Source: JALZAA01 sp046727755
GTDB lineage: Bacteria; Actinomycetota; Acidimicrobiia; IMCC26256; JACDBD01
Assembly: GCA_046727755.1 (NCBI GenBank)
Contig: JBKPDG010000185.1
Coordinates: 1-13,524, forward strand
Length of the DNA: 13,524 bases
Reading direction: 5' to 3'
Each line of letters begins with the position of its first letter. The stretch's first letter is position 1. Positions 1 through 5,677 of the stretch are shown in pieces. Made by a program: the position numbers and the translations under genes. The notes under the pieces were generated by a model. That model ran no database searches, was not told the DNA's origin, and saw nothing but the letters and a program-made list of their open reading frames with translations.

Positions 1-59
1 CCGGTTAGAGCGCATCCCTGATAAGGATGAGGTCGGTGGTTCGATTCCACCTAGCCCCA
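1..59 (+). tRNA. tRNA-Ile (GAT), 5' end cut by window edge
   Basis: The window opens inside the D-arm of a tRNA. The anticodon stem pairs 13-17 with 25-29 around a 7-nt loop carrying GAT at 20-22, which reads isoleucine codons ATC/ATT. The T-arm contains the usual GGTTCGATTCC core, and the 3' acceptor strand TAGCCCC ends at 58, followed by discriminator A59. CCA is not encoded. About 15 nt of the 5' end lie outside the window. In many Actinobacteria this tRNA follows gyrA and precedes tRNA-Ala(TGC). Here tRNA-Ala is about 3.3 kb downstream. Confidence 0.97.
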
Positions 60-81
60 CGCATTTCGCCTGCTGGTCGCC

Positions 82-100
82 GCGCGTCCGTCAGACGCGC
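82..100. terminator. Perfect 7-bp hairpin between tRNA-Ile and a convergent gene
   Basis: GCGCGTC at 82-88 pairs perfectly with GACGCGC at 94-100 across a 5-nt loop. It lies 22 nt after the tRNA and overlaps the stop codon (91-93) of the convergent minus-strand gene, so it could stop transcription from both sides. There is no T-tract, as is common for high-GC actinobacterial terminators, so function is inferred from position and symmetry only. Confidence 0.45.
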
Positions 101-393
101 TTGGCGGCGGCCTTGCCGAGCTGCGTCACCGCCGTCTGGGCGGTTGCAGCGTCGACGGTGCTCTGGATGTCGAGGAGCCGCAAGAACAGGAACGTCTTGC
201 CCTTCAGGACGAGGAGCTCCTTGAACGACGGGATCTCCGCGAAGACGGCCTGATCGCGGATGCCCTTGATCTTCGCGGGCTTCGAGCCGGCTTCCTCGGC
301 GAGGTCCCGGAGGCTTTCGTACGTGGCTTTGGCGTCGCTGGTTCTCACGTACACCGGACCGGACTGACGCCGATCCGACGCTTCGTCGTACAC
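91..393 (-). CDS. Short hypothetical protein, possibly N-terminally truncated
   Basis: This is a minus-strand frame of 100 codons if it starts at GTG 393; GTG 354 and 348 are alternatives. I do not recognise the family. From about residue 16 on, the composition is protein-like: a mix of Lys, Glu, Ala and Leu with segments such as KIKGIRDQAVFAEIPSFKEL and LLVLKGKTFLFLRLLD, quite unlike the Arg-rich shadow frames over the same DNA. It has no signal peptide or membrane segment. The first 15 residues look poor, and the frame is closed by a stop a few dozen bases upstream of the start, so it resembles the C-terminal part of a longer, perhaps exported, protein whose front was lost. Its 5' end overlaps the promoter of the plus-strand microprotein at 402. 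No ribosome-binding site is visible. Confidence 0.5.
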   Translation of the reverse strand: MYDEASDRRQSGPVYVRTSDAKATYESLRDLAEEAGSKPAKIKGIRDQAVFAEIPSFKELLVLKGKTFLFLRLLDIQSTVDAATAQTAVTQLGKAAAKRV

Positions 394-394
394 T
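364..394 (+). promoter_or_regulatory. Candidate leaderless promoter of the 45-residue membrane protein
   Basis: CTGACG at 364-369 is a -35-like element. After a 19-nt spacer, TACACT at 389-394 matches the actinobacterial -10 pattern TANNNT. Exactly 7 nt separate the -10 element from ATG 402, which would put the transcript start at or next to the start codon. No Shine-Dalgarno sequence is present upstream of 402, consistent with leaderless translation. The same geometry recurs at three other genes in the window. Confidence 0.5.
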
Positions 395-401
395 GCGCGC
401 C

Positions 402-539
402 ATGAAGGCCTTGCGCCGCGGCCTCATCGTCGCCGTCATCGCGGTCCTGGTAGGCGGGTTCGTGAAGCTCCGGGGCAAGGGTGGCGTCCCGCCTACGAGC
501 GGGGGCTGGCGCGAGCTCGACGGCCCCGACTTCCGCTGA
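402..539 (+). CDS. 45-residue single-pass membrane microprotein
   Basis: ATG 402 to TGA 537-539 encodes 45 residues. The N-terminus is MKALRRG, followed by a hydrophobic helix at about residues 8-20 (LIVAVIAVLVGGF), then a basic stretch KLRGKGG and a soluble tail ending GGWRELDGPDFR. The basic residues on both sides of one helix suggest a small inner-membrane protein. I cannot assign a function. Support for the gene comes from the promoter-like TACACT 7 nt upstream, sensible composition, and the fit with its neighbour: the downstream oxidoreductase can start at TTG 544, 4 nt after this stop, so the two may be translationally coupled. The longer reading of the downstream gene, from GTG 481, would overlap this one by 59 nt. 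Confidence 0.6.
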   Translation: MKALRRGLIVAVIAVLVGGFVKLRGKGGVPPTSGGWRELDGPDFR

Positions 540-543
540 CGCG

Positions 544-1548
544 TTGGCCACGATCCTGCTCGACGGCGTCGGGGCGGTCGGAATTCGCGCTGCCCGGCAG
601 CTCGTCGACACACCCGGACTCGACCGGCTCCTGATCGCGGCACGGGGGTCGTCGCGCGCCGGCGAAGTGACTGCCGCCCTCGGTGAACGCGCCCACGCGG
701 TCGAGTTGCGCCCCGACGACTCCCTCCCCGCGGGTGTGGACGCGATCGCCGCCGCGCTGCCGGCCGAGCTCGTCCCACCCCGAGCGAAGCGTGCGCTCGC
801 GGCGGGCGTTCCCTTCGCGTCGACGGTCGACGACGCCAGCGCCATCGATGCGATCCTCGAACTGGACGAGCCCGCGGGTCGCGCCGGTGTGCTCTTCGCG
901 CCCGGCTGTGGGCTCGCACCCGGCTTGGCCGACGTGCTCGCCCGACACGCTGCCGCCGCTCTCGACGGCGTCGACGAGATCCACGTCGCCCGGGCGGGCA
1001 CGGCCGGGCCCGCGTCGGCGGCGGCCGTCCGGCGCGCCCGACGTGAACCGGTGCGCGAGTGGCGGGACGGCGCATGGTGGGAGGAACGGCACCCGAATCC
1101 CGAGCTCGTCTGGTTCCCTGATCCGATCGGTGCTCGCGAGTGCGACCCGGCCACGGCCGGTGTCGAGCTCCTTGTCCGTGCGTTTCCGGGTGTTCGCCGG
1201 GTGACGGTGCGGCTCGCCGAACCGCTCAGTCGGCGATTCACGTGGGTGAGCAGGCGCGGACTCGACGAGGGATGGGGATCGACCCGGGTTGAGGTGTGGG
1301 GGTGGCGCGGTCAGACACGCGAATCGATGGTGTACGGCGTCATCGATCGGACCGCGATCGCAGCCGGGACAGTCTTGGCGGTGACCGCCGCCCGCCTTGC
1401 CGGCATCGCACCTGGCCTCGCCGCCCGCAAGGGTCCGGCGTCCGGCGTGCAGAGCCCCGCAACGCTGGTCGAACCGGTGCCGTTTCTCGCCGAGCTCGCA
1501 CGCCGGGGTGTGAAGGCGGCGGTGTTCGAGGGTGTTGCGGTCGCGTGA
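544..1548 (+). CDS. Saccharopine dehydrogenase-like NAD(P)-dependent oxidoreductase
   Basis: The protein is about 334 residues with an N-terminal Rossmann fold. A beta strand (TILLD) leads into the dinucleotide-binding loop GVGAVG at residues 8-13, then a helix and an acidic/polar region where the cofactor ribose would bind. The middle carries the family pattern of a cofactor domain returning through FAPGCGLAPGLADVLARHA, typical of saccharopine dehydrogenase-like proteins that recognise a buried 'G-xxPG' turn. The C-terminal half has a mixed substrate domain with a conserved-looking SMVYGVIDRTA segment. The substrate is unknown; this broad family includes proteins unrelated to lysine metabolism. 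I chose TTG 544 because it begins directly before the Rossmann strand and follows the microprotein stop. GTG 481 adds 21 unconvincing residues. No clear ribosome-binding site is seen, so coupling to the upstream stop is likely. Confidence 0.8.
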   Translation: MATILLDGVGAVGIRAARQLVDTPGLDRLLIAARGSSRAGEVTAALGERAHAVELRPDDSLPAGVDAIAAALPAELVPPRAKRALAAGVPFASTVDDASAIDAILELDEPAGRAGVLFAPGCGLAPGLADVLARHAAAALDGVDEIHVARAGTAGPASAAAVRRARREPVREWRDGAWWEERHPNPELVWFPDPIGARECDPATAGVELLVRAFPGVRRVTVRLAEPLSRRFTWVSRRGLDEGWGSTRVEVWGWRGQTRESMVYGVIDRTAIAAGTVLAVTAARLAGIAPGLAARKGPASGVQSPATLVEPVPFLAELARRGVKAAVFEGVAVA

Positions 1549-1736
1549 GGGGACCGATCGGCGGGGGCGTGCGCCTGCGGCGTCGGCGCGTCAGGGTGCC
1601 GGGCGGAACGGTCGTGGTGTTCGTGTTGTCGGTCTTGGCGATGCTGCGTGTCGGCCGGGGCCGAAGGGCGGTCGGTTCCGGGTTCGGGTTCTCGATGCCC
1701 CTCTGGGCACGGCGAACGAGTGAGCAAGGAGACACG
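1549..1736. other. 188-nt gap with an in-frame open extension
   Basis: There is no separate gene here. The YtfJ frame stays open through the gap from GTG 1545, and would add an Arg-rich segment plus one hydrophobic stretch (VVVFVLSVLAML). This could be an N-terminal extension or simply high-GC openness. The only clear signal is the ribosome-binding site just before 1737. Confidence 0.35.
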
Positions 1737-2150
1737 GTGAGCGAAGACGGCGCGAGAGACGGAGTCAGCGACGAGGTTGCGCGCAGGATCGGCGTCCTCA
1801 GCGGCGCGGAGCAGGTGTCGCGCGCCCTCGAGCGCGCCGCCAGTGGCGAAGGCGCGGTCGGGCCCACGACCACCCAGGGTGAGCACGCCGTGATCCCGCT
1901 CCTCGAGACGCTCGCCTCGGGCGGGTTCGGTGGCGGCGCGGGTGGCGGTCCCGCCGGTGAAGGCGGCGGAGGCGGGGGAGGCGGCGGCGTCGGTCGGAGC
2001 CGCGTGGTCGCGGTCGCGATCGTGGGTCCGGACGGCGTGAAGATCCGTCCCGTCGTCGACGTGACCGGCCTCGCCCTGCCGGCCGCGGGCGCGATCGCGA
2101 CGCTGCTGTTCCGCGCCGCCGGCCGCCGTCGTCGACGCCGGCGACGGTAG
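1737..2150 (+). CDS. YtfJ/GerW-family glycine-rich protein with Arg8 tail
   Basis: GTG 1737 is preceded by an AAGGAG ribosome-binding site at about 1726-1731 and gives 137 residues. The fold matches the Spore_YtfJ domain: an N-terminal amphipathic part with SGAEQVSRALERAAS, a sentence-like VIPLLETLASGGF, a glycine-rich loop of about 20 residues (60-84, including nine consecutive glycines), then VVAVAIVGPDGVKIRPVVD. Known members are Bacillus spore germination protein GerW/YtfJ, but the domain is widespread in Actinobacteria that do not make endospores, so a sporulation role should not be assumed. The C-terminus has a short hydrophobic segment (about 109-124) followed by eight arginines and the stop, which resembles a tail anchor with a cytoplasmic basic end. 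The frame is open back to GTG 1545, which overlaps the previous stop as GTGA, but the ribosome-binding site favours 1737. Confidence 0.82.
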   Translation: MSEDGARDGVSDEVARRIGVLSGAEQVSRALERAASGEGAVGPTTTQGEHAVIPLLETLASGGFGGGAGGGPAGEGGGGGGGGGVGRSRVVAVAIVGPDGVKIRPVVDVTGLALPAAGAIATLLFRAAGRRRRRRRR

Positions 2151-2163
2151 TAGAGACCCGCTC

Positions 2164-3311
2164 GTGCAGCCCGACGACTGGTTCTTGACCGCGGAGGAGC
2201 GCGGCAACCCGAGCAGCGACCTGGACCGCCGGCGCGGCGACGGCAAGGCGTGGACGGACGGCAACCGCGTGCTGGTGCTGATCCACGGCGCCGAGTACTT
2301 CCCCAATCTCTACGAGACCGTCTGCACCTTGGAGAACGGCGACTGGGTCCATTTCACGGACTGGGAGGGTGATCCGGACGAACGACTGGCCGGTCCGGGC
2401 ACCGAGGTAGGTCGCGTGTTCGCGGATCTCGTACGCCGCGGCGTCCACGTACGTGGGCTTGTCTGGCGATCGCATCCTCGCCAGGTGCATTTCAGCGAGC
2501 AGCAGAACGCGCAGCTCGTCCGGGAGATCAACGAATCCGGCGGCACGGTCGTGCTCGACGAGCGCGTCCGTCGCGGAGGGAGCCATCACCAGAAGCTCGT
2601 GCTGGTGCGTCGCGCATCTCGTCCGGACGACGACGTCGCCTTCGTCGGGGGGATCGATCTGTGCCACGGCCGGAACGACGGGCCCCGCCACGAGGGCGAC
2701 CCGCAGGTCGTCGACGTCGACCCGCGATACGGCGATCGACCGCCATGGCACGACGTTCAGCTCCGCCTCGAGGGCCCGGCGGTCGGCGCCGGTGGGGACC
2801 GAGTCGGTGTCTGCGACCTGGAAAGCGTGCACGGGACGCCGATCTACGTTCACGCCAAGGTCTGTGTGATCGACGACGTGTGGTTAGAAGTCGGCTCCGG
2901 CAACATTTGTCGCCGCTCTTGGACACACGATTCGGAGTTGTCGTGCTCCGTGCTCGACGCCACGCTCGACGATCGCGAGCCGATCGACCCAGGTGGTCGC
3001 GGAGATCGTGCTCGCGTGTTGCCACGCGATACGCGGTTACGCCTGTGGCGGGAGCACCTCGGCCGCGCGACGACGGCGACGACGCCGACCTCGTCGACCC
3101 GATGTCGGGGTTCGAGGCGTGGCGCACGGCGGCGGCGAGACTCGACCATTGGCACCACGGCGGTCAGGGTCCTCGCCCGCCTGGGCATGTACGCCGGCAC
3201 CAGATCGATCCGGTGCCCGAGTGGCAACGATGGTGGTGGCGCGTCTTCCATCGAACCATCGTCGATCCCGGCGGCCGGCCGCGACACCTGCGGCGCGCAG
3301 GTGGTCTGTGA
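2164..3311 (+). pseudogene. Phospholipase D-like protein, internally deleted and frameshifted
   Basis: The reading frame from GTG 2164 gives a convincing PLD-superfamily protein. The first HKD half has HHQK at residues 141-144, followed by VAFVGGIDLCHGR. The second has H230-A-K232 and D237, with GSGN at 244-247 and SWTHDSELS after it. Intact relatives carry roughly 100-150 residues between the two halves, including the region after the first half's GPAV motif and a strand/helix unit leading to the second half. Here GPAV (residues 204-207) joins almost directly to GGDRVGV, so most of that segment is missing, in frame, at about nt 2782-2800. Past LWREHLG (about 3060) the family-like sequence continues in another frame (DDADLVDPMSGFEAW to the stop at 3309-3311), which needs a 1-nt loss. 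The unshifted frame runs into the tRNA-Ala gene. Both catalytic HxK motifs survive, but the enzyme is probably inactive. Assembly error remains possible. Confidence 0.75.
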
Positions 3312-3373
3312 CTCACGGCGCCGTTGTTTTCCATGGGGAGTCTCGCCGGCGGCGTGGCATGCTGGAACACCAC

Positions 3374-3447
3374 GGGGACGTAGCTCAGTTGGCTAGAGCA
3401 CCTGCTTTGCAAGCAGGGGGTCGTGGGTTCGAGTCCCATCGTCTCCA
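3374..3447 (+). tRNA. tRNA-Ala (TGC)
   Basis: This is a complete 74-nt cloverleaf. The acceptor stem pairs GGGGACG at 3374-3380 with CGTCTCC at 3440-3446 (one G-T pair), with discriminator A3447. The D-arm is AGCTCAGTTGGCTAGAGC. The anticodon stem pairs CCTGC 3401-3405 with GCAGG 3413-3417 around TGC at 3408-3410. The T-arm contains GGTTCGAGTCC. CCA is not encoded, as for tRNA-Ile in this window. It is the usual partner of tRNA-Ile(GAT) downstream of gyrA in Actinobacteria. Confidence 0.98.
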
Positions 3448-4297
3448 CGCGACGGAACAGGTGGCCGAGGGCAACTTCGGCGAGTCCAGAGATCCTCGGC
3501 GGCGATGCGGCGAGGCTTCTGAGGGCATGGGCGCAGGACACCCGCCCTGTCGCCGTCCACCGAAACGAGGTCGATCGCGTCGTTCATCGAGGTGGGATGC
3601 ACTCGCGCGCCGACCGCGAAAGGGTTGTCGAGCATGCCCACGACGACAACCACCACCGTGAGGAGCGCGACCACGCTGGCAAGAGCGCCGAACCGACCAC
3701 GTGGACGATCGGCGTAGTGCGTTCCGATGAGATACACGAGCAGAAAGGCGCCGACGTAGATCAACACCCACAGCACGTTGGGGATCTCGGGCGCTGTGAA
3801 GAACAGCAACTGCTGACGAGACGAACCGGCGTCTGTGATGAGGGTGGAGGCGCGGCCGAAGGCAGACCTTTGGCGGTCGTCGTCCATCGGAAGCTCGCGA
3901 ACTCCTGCTCGAGCCCGATCGCCGAACACGAGCGTGCGTGGCTCTTCCACACGACTCCCGCGCTCCATCGCGGGCCAATCGTCGGCGACGATCGCTCGCA
4001 TGTAGCAGATGAGATCGTGCCGAACCGCATCCCTCGTCTCGGGCGGATAGGCGTCCAACGTGTCCCAGAGCGCGACGAGCGAACTCGCCTCCTTCTGGCT
4101 TCGCGGCGGGTGTCCGAATAATGACCCACCGCGAAGACAACCAGCAGTCCCAACAACAGGCCATAGGAAGCACCGACGAAGCCGAGGGCGACCTGGTAAT
4201 CGTGGGATTCGTCGCTCTTCGCCCGCTGGTGCGCGATCACCGACAGCGCGACGGCAAGGGCGATCACAGCCCAGAGGATGAGGACGCGAACGATCAC
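3448..4297 (-). pseudogene. DUF4239 bestrophin-like membrane protein, frameshifted, stop lost
   Basis: From GTG 4297 the minus strand encodes a DUF4239-like start: a membrane helix at about residues 2-22, a second at about 38-57 (GLLLGLLVVFAVGHY) and the start of the family's conserved soluble part (SDTRREA). The rest of that part is in a different frame: KEASSLVALWDTLDAYPPE, then YMRAIVADDWPAMERG, then two further helices (VLWVLIYVGAFLLVYLI and SVVALLTVVVVVVGM) and LDNPF near the expected end. The shift needs a 1-nt loss around 4095-4110. Downstream of LDNPF no in-frame stop occurs before the tRNA-Ala gene, so the frame continues antisense through the tRNA to 3393. The left boundary given is therefore nominal. 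The gene looks decayed; function would have been an uncharacterised integral membrane protein. Confidence 0.7.
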
Positions 4298-4432
4298 GGC
4301 AGGCGGACGAGGGAAGCCACGGCTGGCCGGTGATTCTCACCATCCCATACACCGCAGCGTCAAGGAAGCCATGGCCGCCGCCGTGCCGACTGGTGGCGCC
4401 AGTGGTGAGAGGCCATTCCCGAGTTCTGATCG
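4298..4432. other. Intergenic, no feature recognised
   Basis: This 135-nt gap separates the start of the broken DUF4239 gene from the end of the 80-residue gene, both on the minus strand. I see no hairpin, repeat or clear promoter in it. Confidence 0.4.
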
Positions 4433-4675
4433 CTAACGACGCGCCGCCGCCCGCACCGCGGACAGGAGGCGGTTGCGCTCAGCCTTCGTCGTCACCCGCA
4501 TCCGCTCGAACTCGGTGCTGAGGCGGACGTCCGCGTACAAGCCGCTCGGGTCCTCGTGGAAATGCAGGAACGCGCGCGATCCTCGGTAGAACACGCCACG
4601 GAGTCCCTCGACGCCGCGCAGCTGGCACAGCATGTCATCGAGCTGGTCGAGGCCTGCGGCGGTGACGTGCTTCAC
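4433..4675 (-). CDS. 80-residue conserved-looking hypothetical protein
   Basis: GTG 4675 to the stop at 4433 gives 80 residues. The start overlaps the stop of the upstream PAP2 gene as GTGA (TGA at 4672-4674), a standard coupling arrangement, which fixes this start over the longer frame beginning at 4729. The sequence is soluble and alpha/beta in character, with VFYRGSRAFLHFHEDPSGLYADVRL and a basic helical C-terminus TTKAERNRLLSAVRAAARR. No family is recognised. The His-x-His pair within FLHFHED is the only obvious candidate for a metal or active-site cluster. Co-transcription with the PAP2-family enzyme suggests a related role, perhaps as an accessory factor, but that is inference. Confidence 0.75.
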   Translation of the reverse strand: MKHVTAAGLDQLDDMLCQLRGVEGLRGVFYRGSRAFLHFHEDPSGLYADVRLSTEFERMRVTTKAERNRLLSAVRAAARR

Positions 4676-5520
4676 GGCTTGATCATCGCGGACCGCACGG
4701 GCGCGCGCTGCTCCTGGCGCCACGGCCACCAGTCACGCCAGCGGGCGAGTGCGTACGCCACGGCCAGCACGATCCAGCCGCCGACGGCGTCGAGGAAGAA
4801 GTGATTGGCGGTCACGACCGTCGAGAAAATCATCAGAACCGGATAGGACACCAGCAGCACCCGAGCCCAGTACCGCCGCACCAGCGGCCACAGCGCGAAC
4901 ACCGCCCACGTCGCCCACGCGATGTGCAGGCTCGGCATGGCAGCGAAGATGTGTCCCGTCTCCTGCGAATGCGGGACCGGCTTGCCGATCGTGAAGTACG
5001 TGAGCCGGGTGTCGACGAAGCCGAAGCTCGCCGGCAGCCATCGCGGTGGCATCAACGGATAGAACCAGAAACCCGCCAGTGCCACGACGAGCATCAACAG
5101 GAAGGTATTCCGCCAGCGCACGTACCGAGCCGGGTCGAAGTGGTACAGCGCGACGAGCGTGACCACCGGCGCCGCGAAGTGGACGCTCCCGTAGAAGACG
5201 TTCCAGAACCCGATGAACCACCGGGACGACAGGAACCACTCTTGGATCGTCCGCTCGTGGTAGATGCCGAGGCGCTCCTGCCAGTCGATGATCTGCTTCG
5301 CGTTCCGAAAGGCGTCGTCGCGTGAGACCCCGACGAGACCACGGACCCAGCCGTACACCGGGTACAGGGCCAGCACCATGCCGGCCGCCTCGAGCGCCCA
5401 TCCTCCCCGAATCCGCTTGCTGCGAGGCTCGGGCGCGGACGTCACCGGCGGATGCGCCATGGCACCGCACTTCAGTGGGTCCTCGGGCGCGTCGCAAGCC
5501 ATCATGCTCAGGACGCGCAT
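4672..5520 (-). CDS. PAP2-superfamily integral membrane phosphatase/transferase
   Basis: The protein is up to 282 residues (ATG 5520) or 262 (ATG 5460, MAHPPVTSAPEP); neither start has a good ribosome-binding site. There are about six hydrophobic helices between residues 42 and 260. The catalytic motifs are visible: PPRWLP at 158-163, AAMPSLH with His199, and TANHFFLD with His240 and Asp244, which match the SGH- and SRxxxxxHxxxD-type positions of the PAP2 superfamily in the diverged form used by the Aur1/inositol-phosphotransferase-like subgroup. Such enzymes dephosphorylate or transfer lipid phosphate headgroups at the outer membrane face; the actual substrate cannot be read. The downstream 80-residue gene overlaps its stop. 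The first 20 residues before MAHPP include two Met and two Cys and may be untranslated. Confidence 0.86.
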   Translation of the reverse strand: MRVLSMMACDAPEDPLKCGAMAHPPVTSAPEPRSKRIRGGWALEAAGMVLALYPVYGWVRGLVGVSRDDAFRNAKQIIDWQERLGIYHERTIQEWFLSSRWFIGFWNVFYGSVHFAAPVVTLVALYHFDPARYVRWRNTFLLMLVVALAGFWFYPLMPPRWLPASFGFVDTRLTYFTIGKPVPHSQETGHIFAAMPSLHIAWATWAVFALWPLVRRYWARVLLVSYPVLMIFSTVVTANHFFLDAVGGWIVLAVAYALARWRDWWPWRQEQRAPVRSAMIKP

Positions 5521-5677
5521 AGTCCGATCGGGCTAGCCTGCCGGGCGGTCGGAAACGGCCAGATCGGGCCATGTTCCGCGGCTCCGGCTGGTCACACAAT
5601 GGGGTGTCACTGACCACTTCGGGACGTGTGCGCGCGTCGCGTCGGGGCGCCGGCGGCATGGGCCGGACGGGAGCCGC
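5521..5677. promoter_or_regulatory. Divergent intergenic region, PAP2 gene and kinase pair
   Basis: This 157-nt gap must hold promoters for the minus-strand PAP2 gene and the plus-strand kinases. A 5-bp inverted repeat GGTCA/TGACC with a 15- to 20-nt centre lies at about 5590-5614 and contains GTGTCAC. It could be an operator but is weak. A GGGAG ribosome-binding site sits just before ATG 5678. No convincing -10/-35 pair was found for either direction. Confidence 0.3.

Noticed and set aside
5..60. Minus-strand frame ending in a WNRTTDLILI-type sequence over tRNA-Ile
   Set aside because: It is the antisense reading of the tRNA-Ile gene and continues into Arg-rich shadow sequence.
481..543. 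Saccharopine dehydrogenase-like protein starting at GTG 481
   Set aside because: The extra 21 residues are not strand-like, overlap the microprotein, and precede the Rossmann beta strand by an unusual distance; TTG 544 fits better.
3040..3080. Programmed frameshifting in the PLD-like gene
   Set aside because: There is no slippery heptamer or downstream pseudoknot-like element, and the gene also has an unrelated internal deletion, so loss of one base is the simpler reading.
3393..3661. Open frames crossing the antisense and sense strands of tRNA-Ala, giving sequences such as DGTRTHDPLL or RRWDSNPRPPACKAG
   Set aside because: These are well-known spurious translations of tRNA genes. They show only that no stop was encountered, and mark where neighbouring frames run past their true ends.
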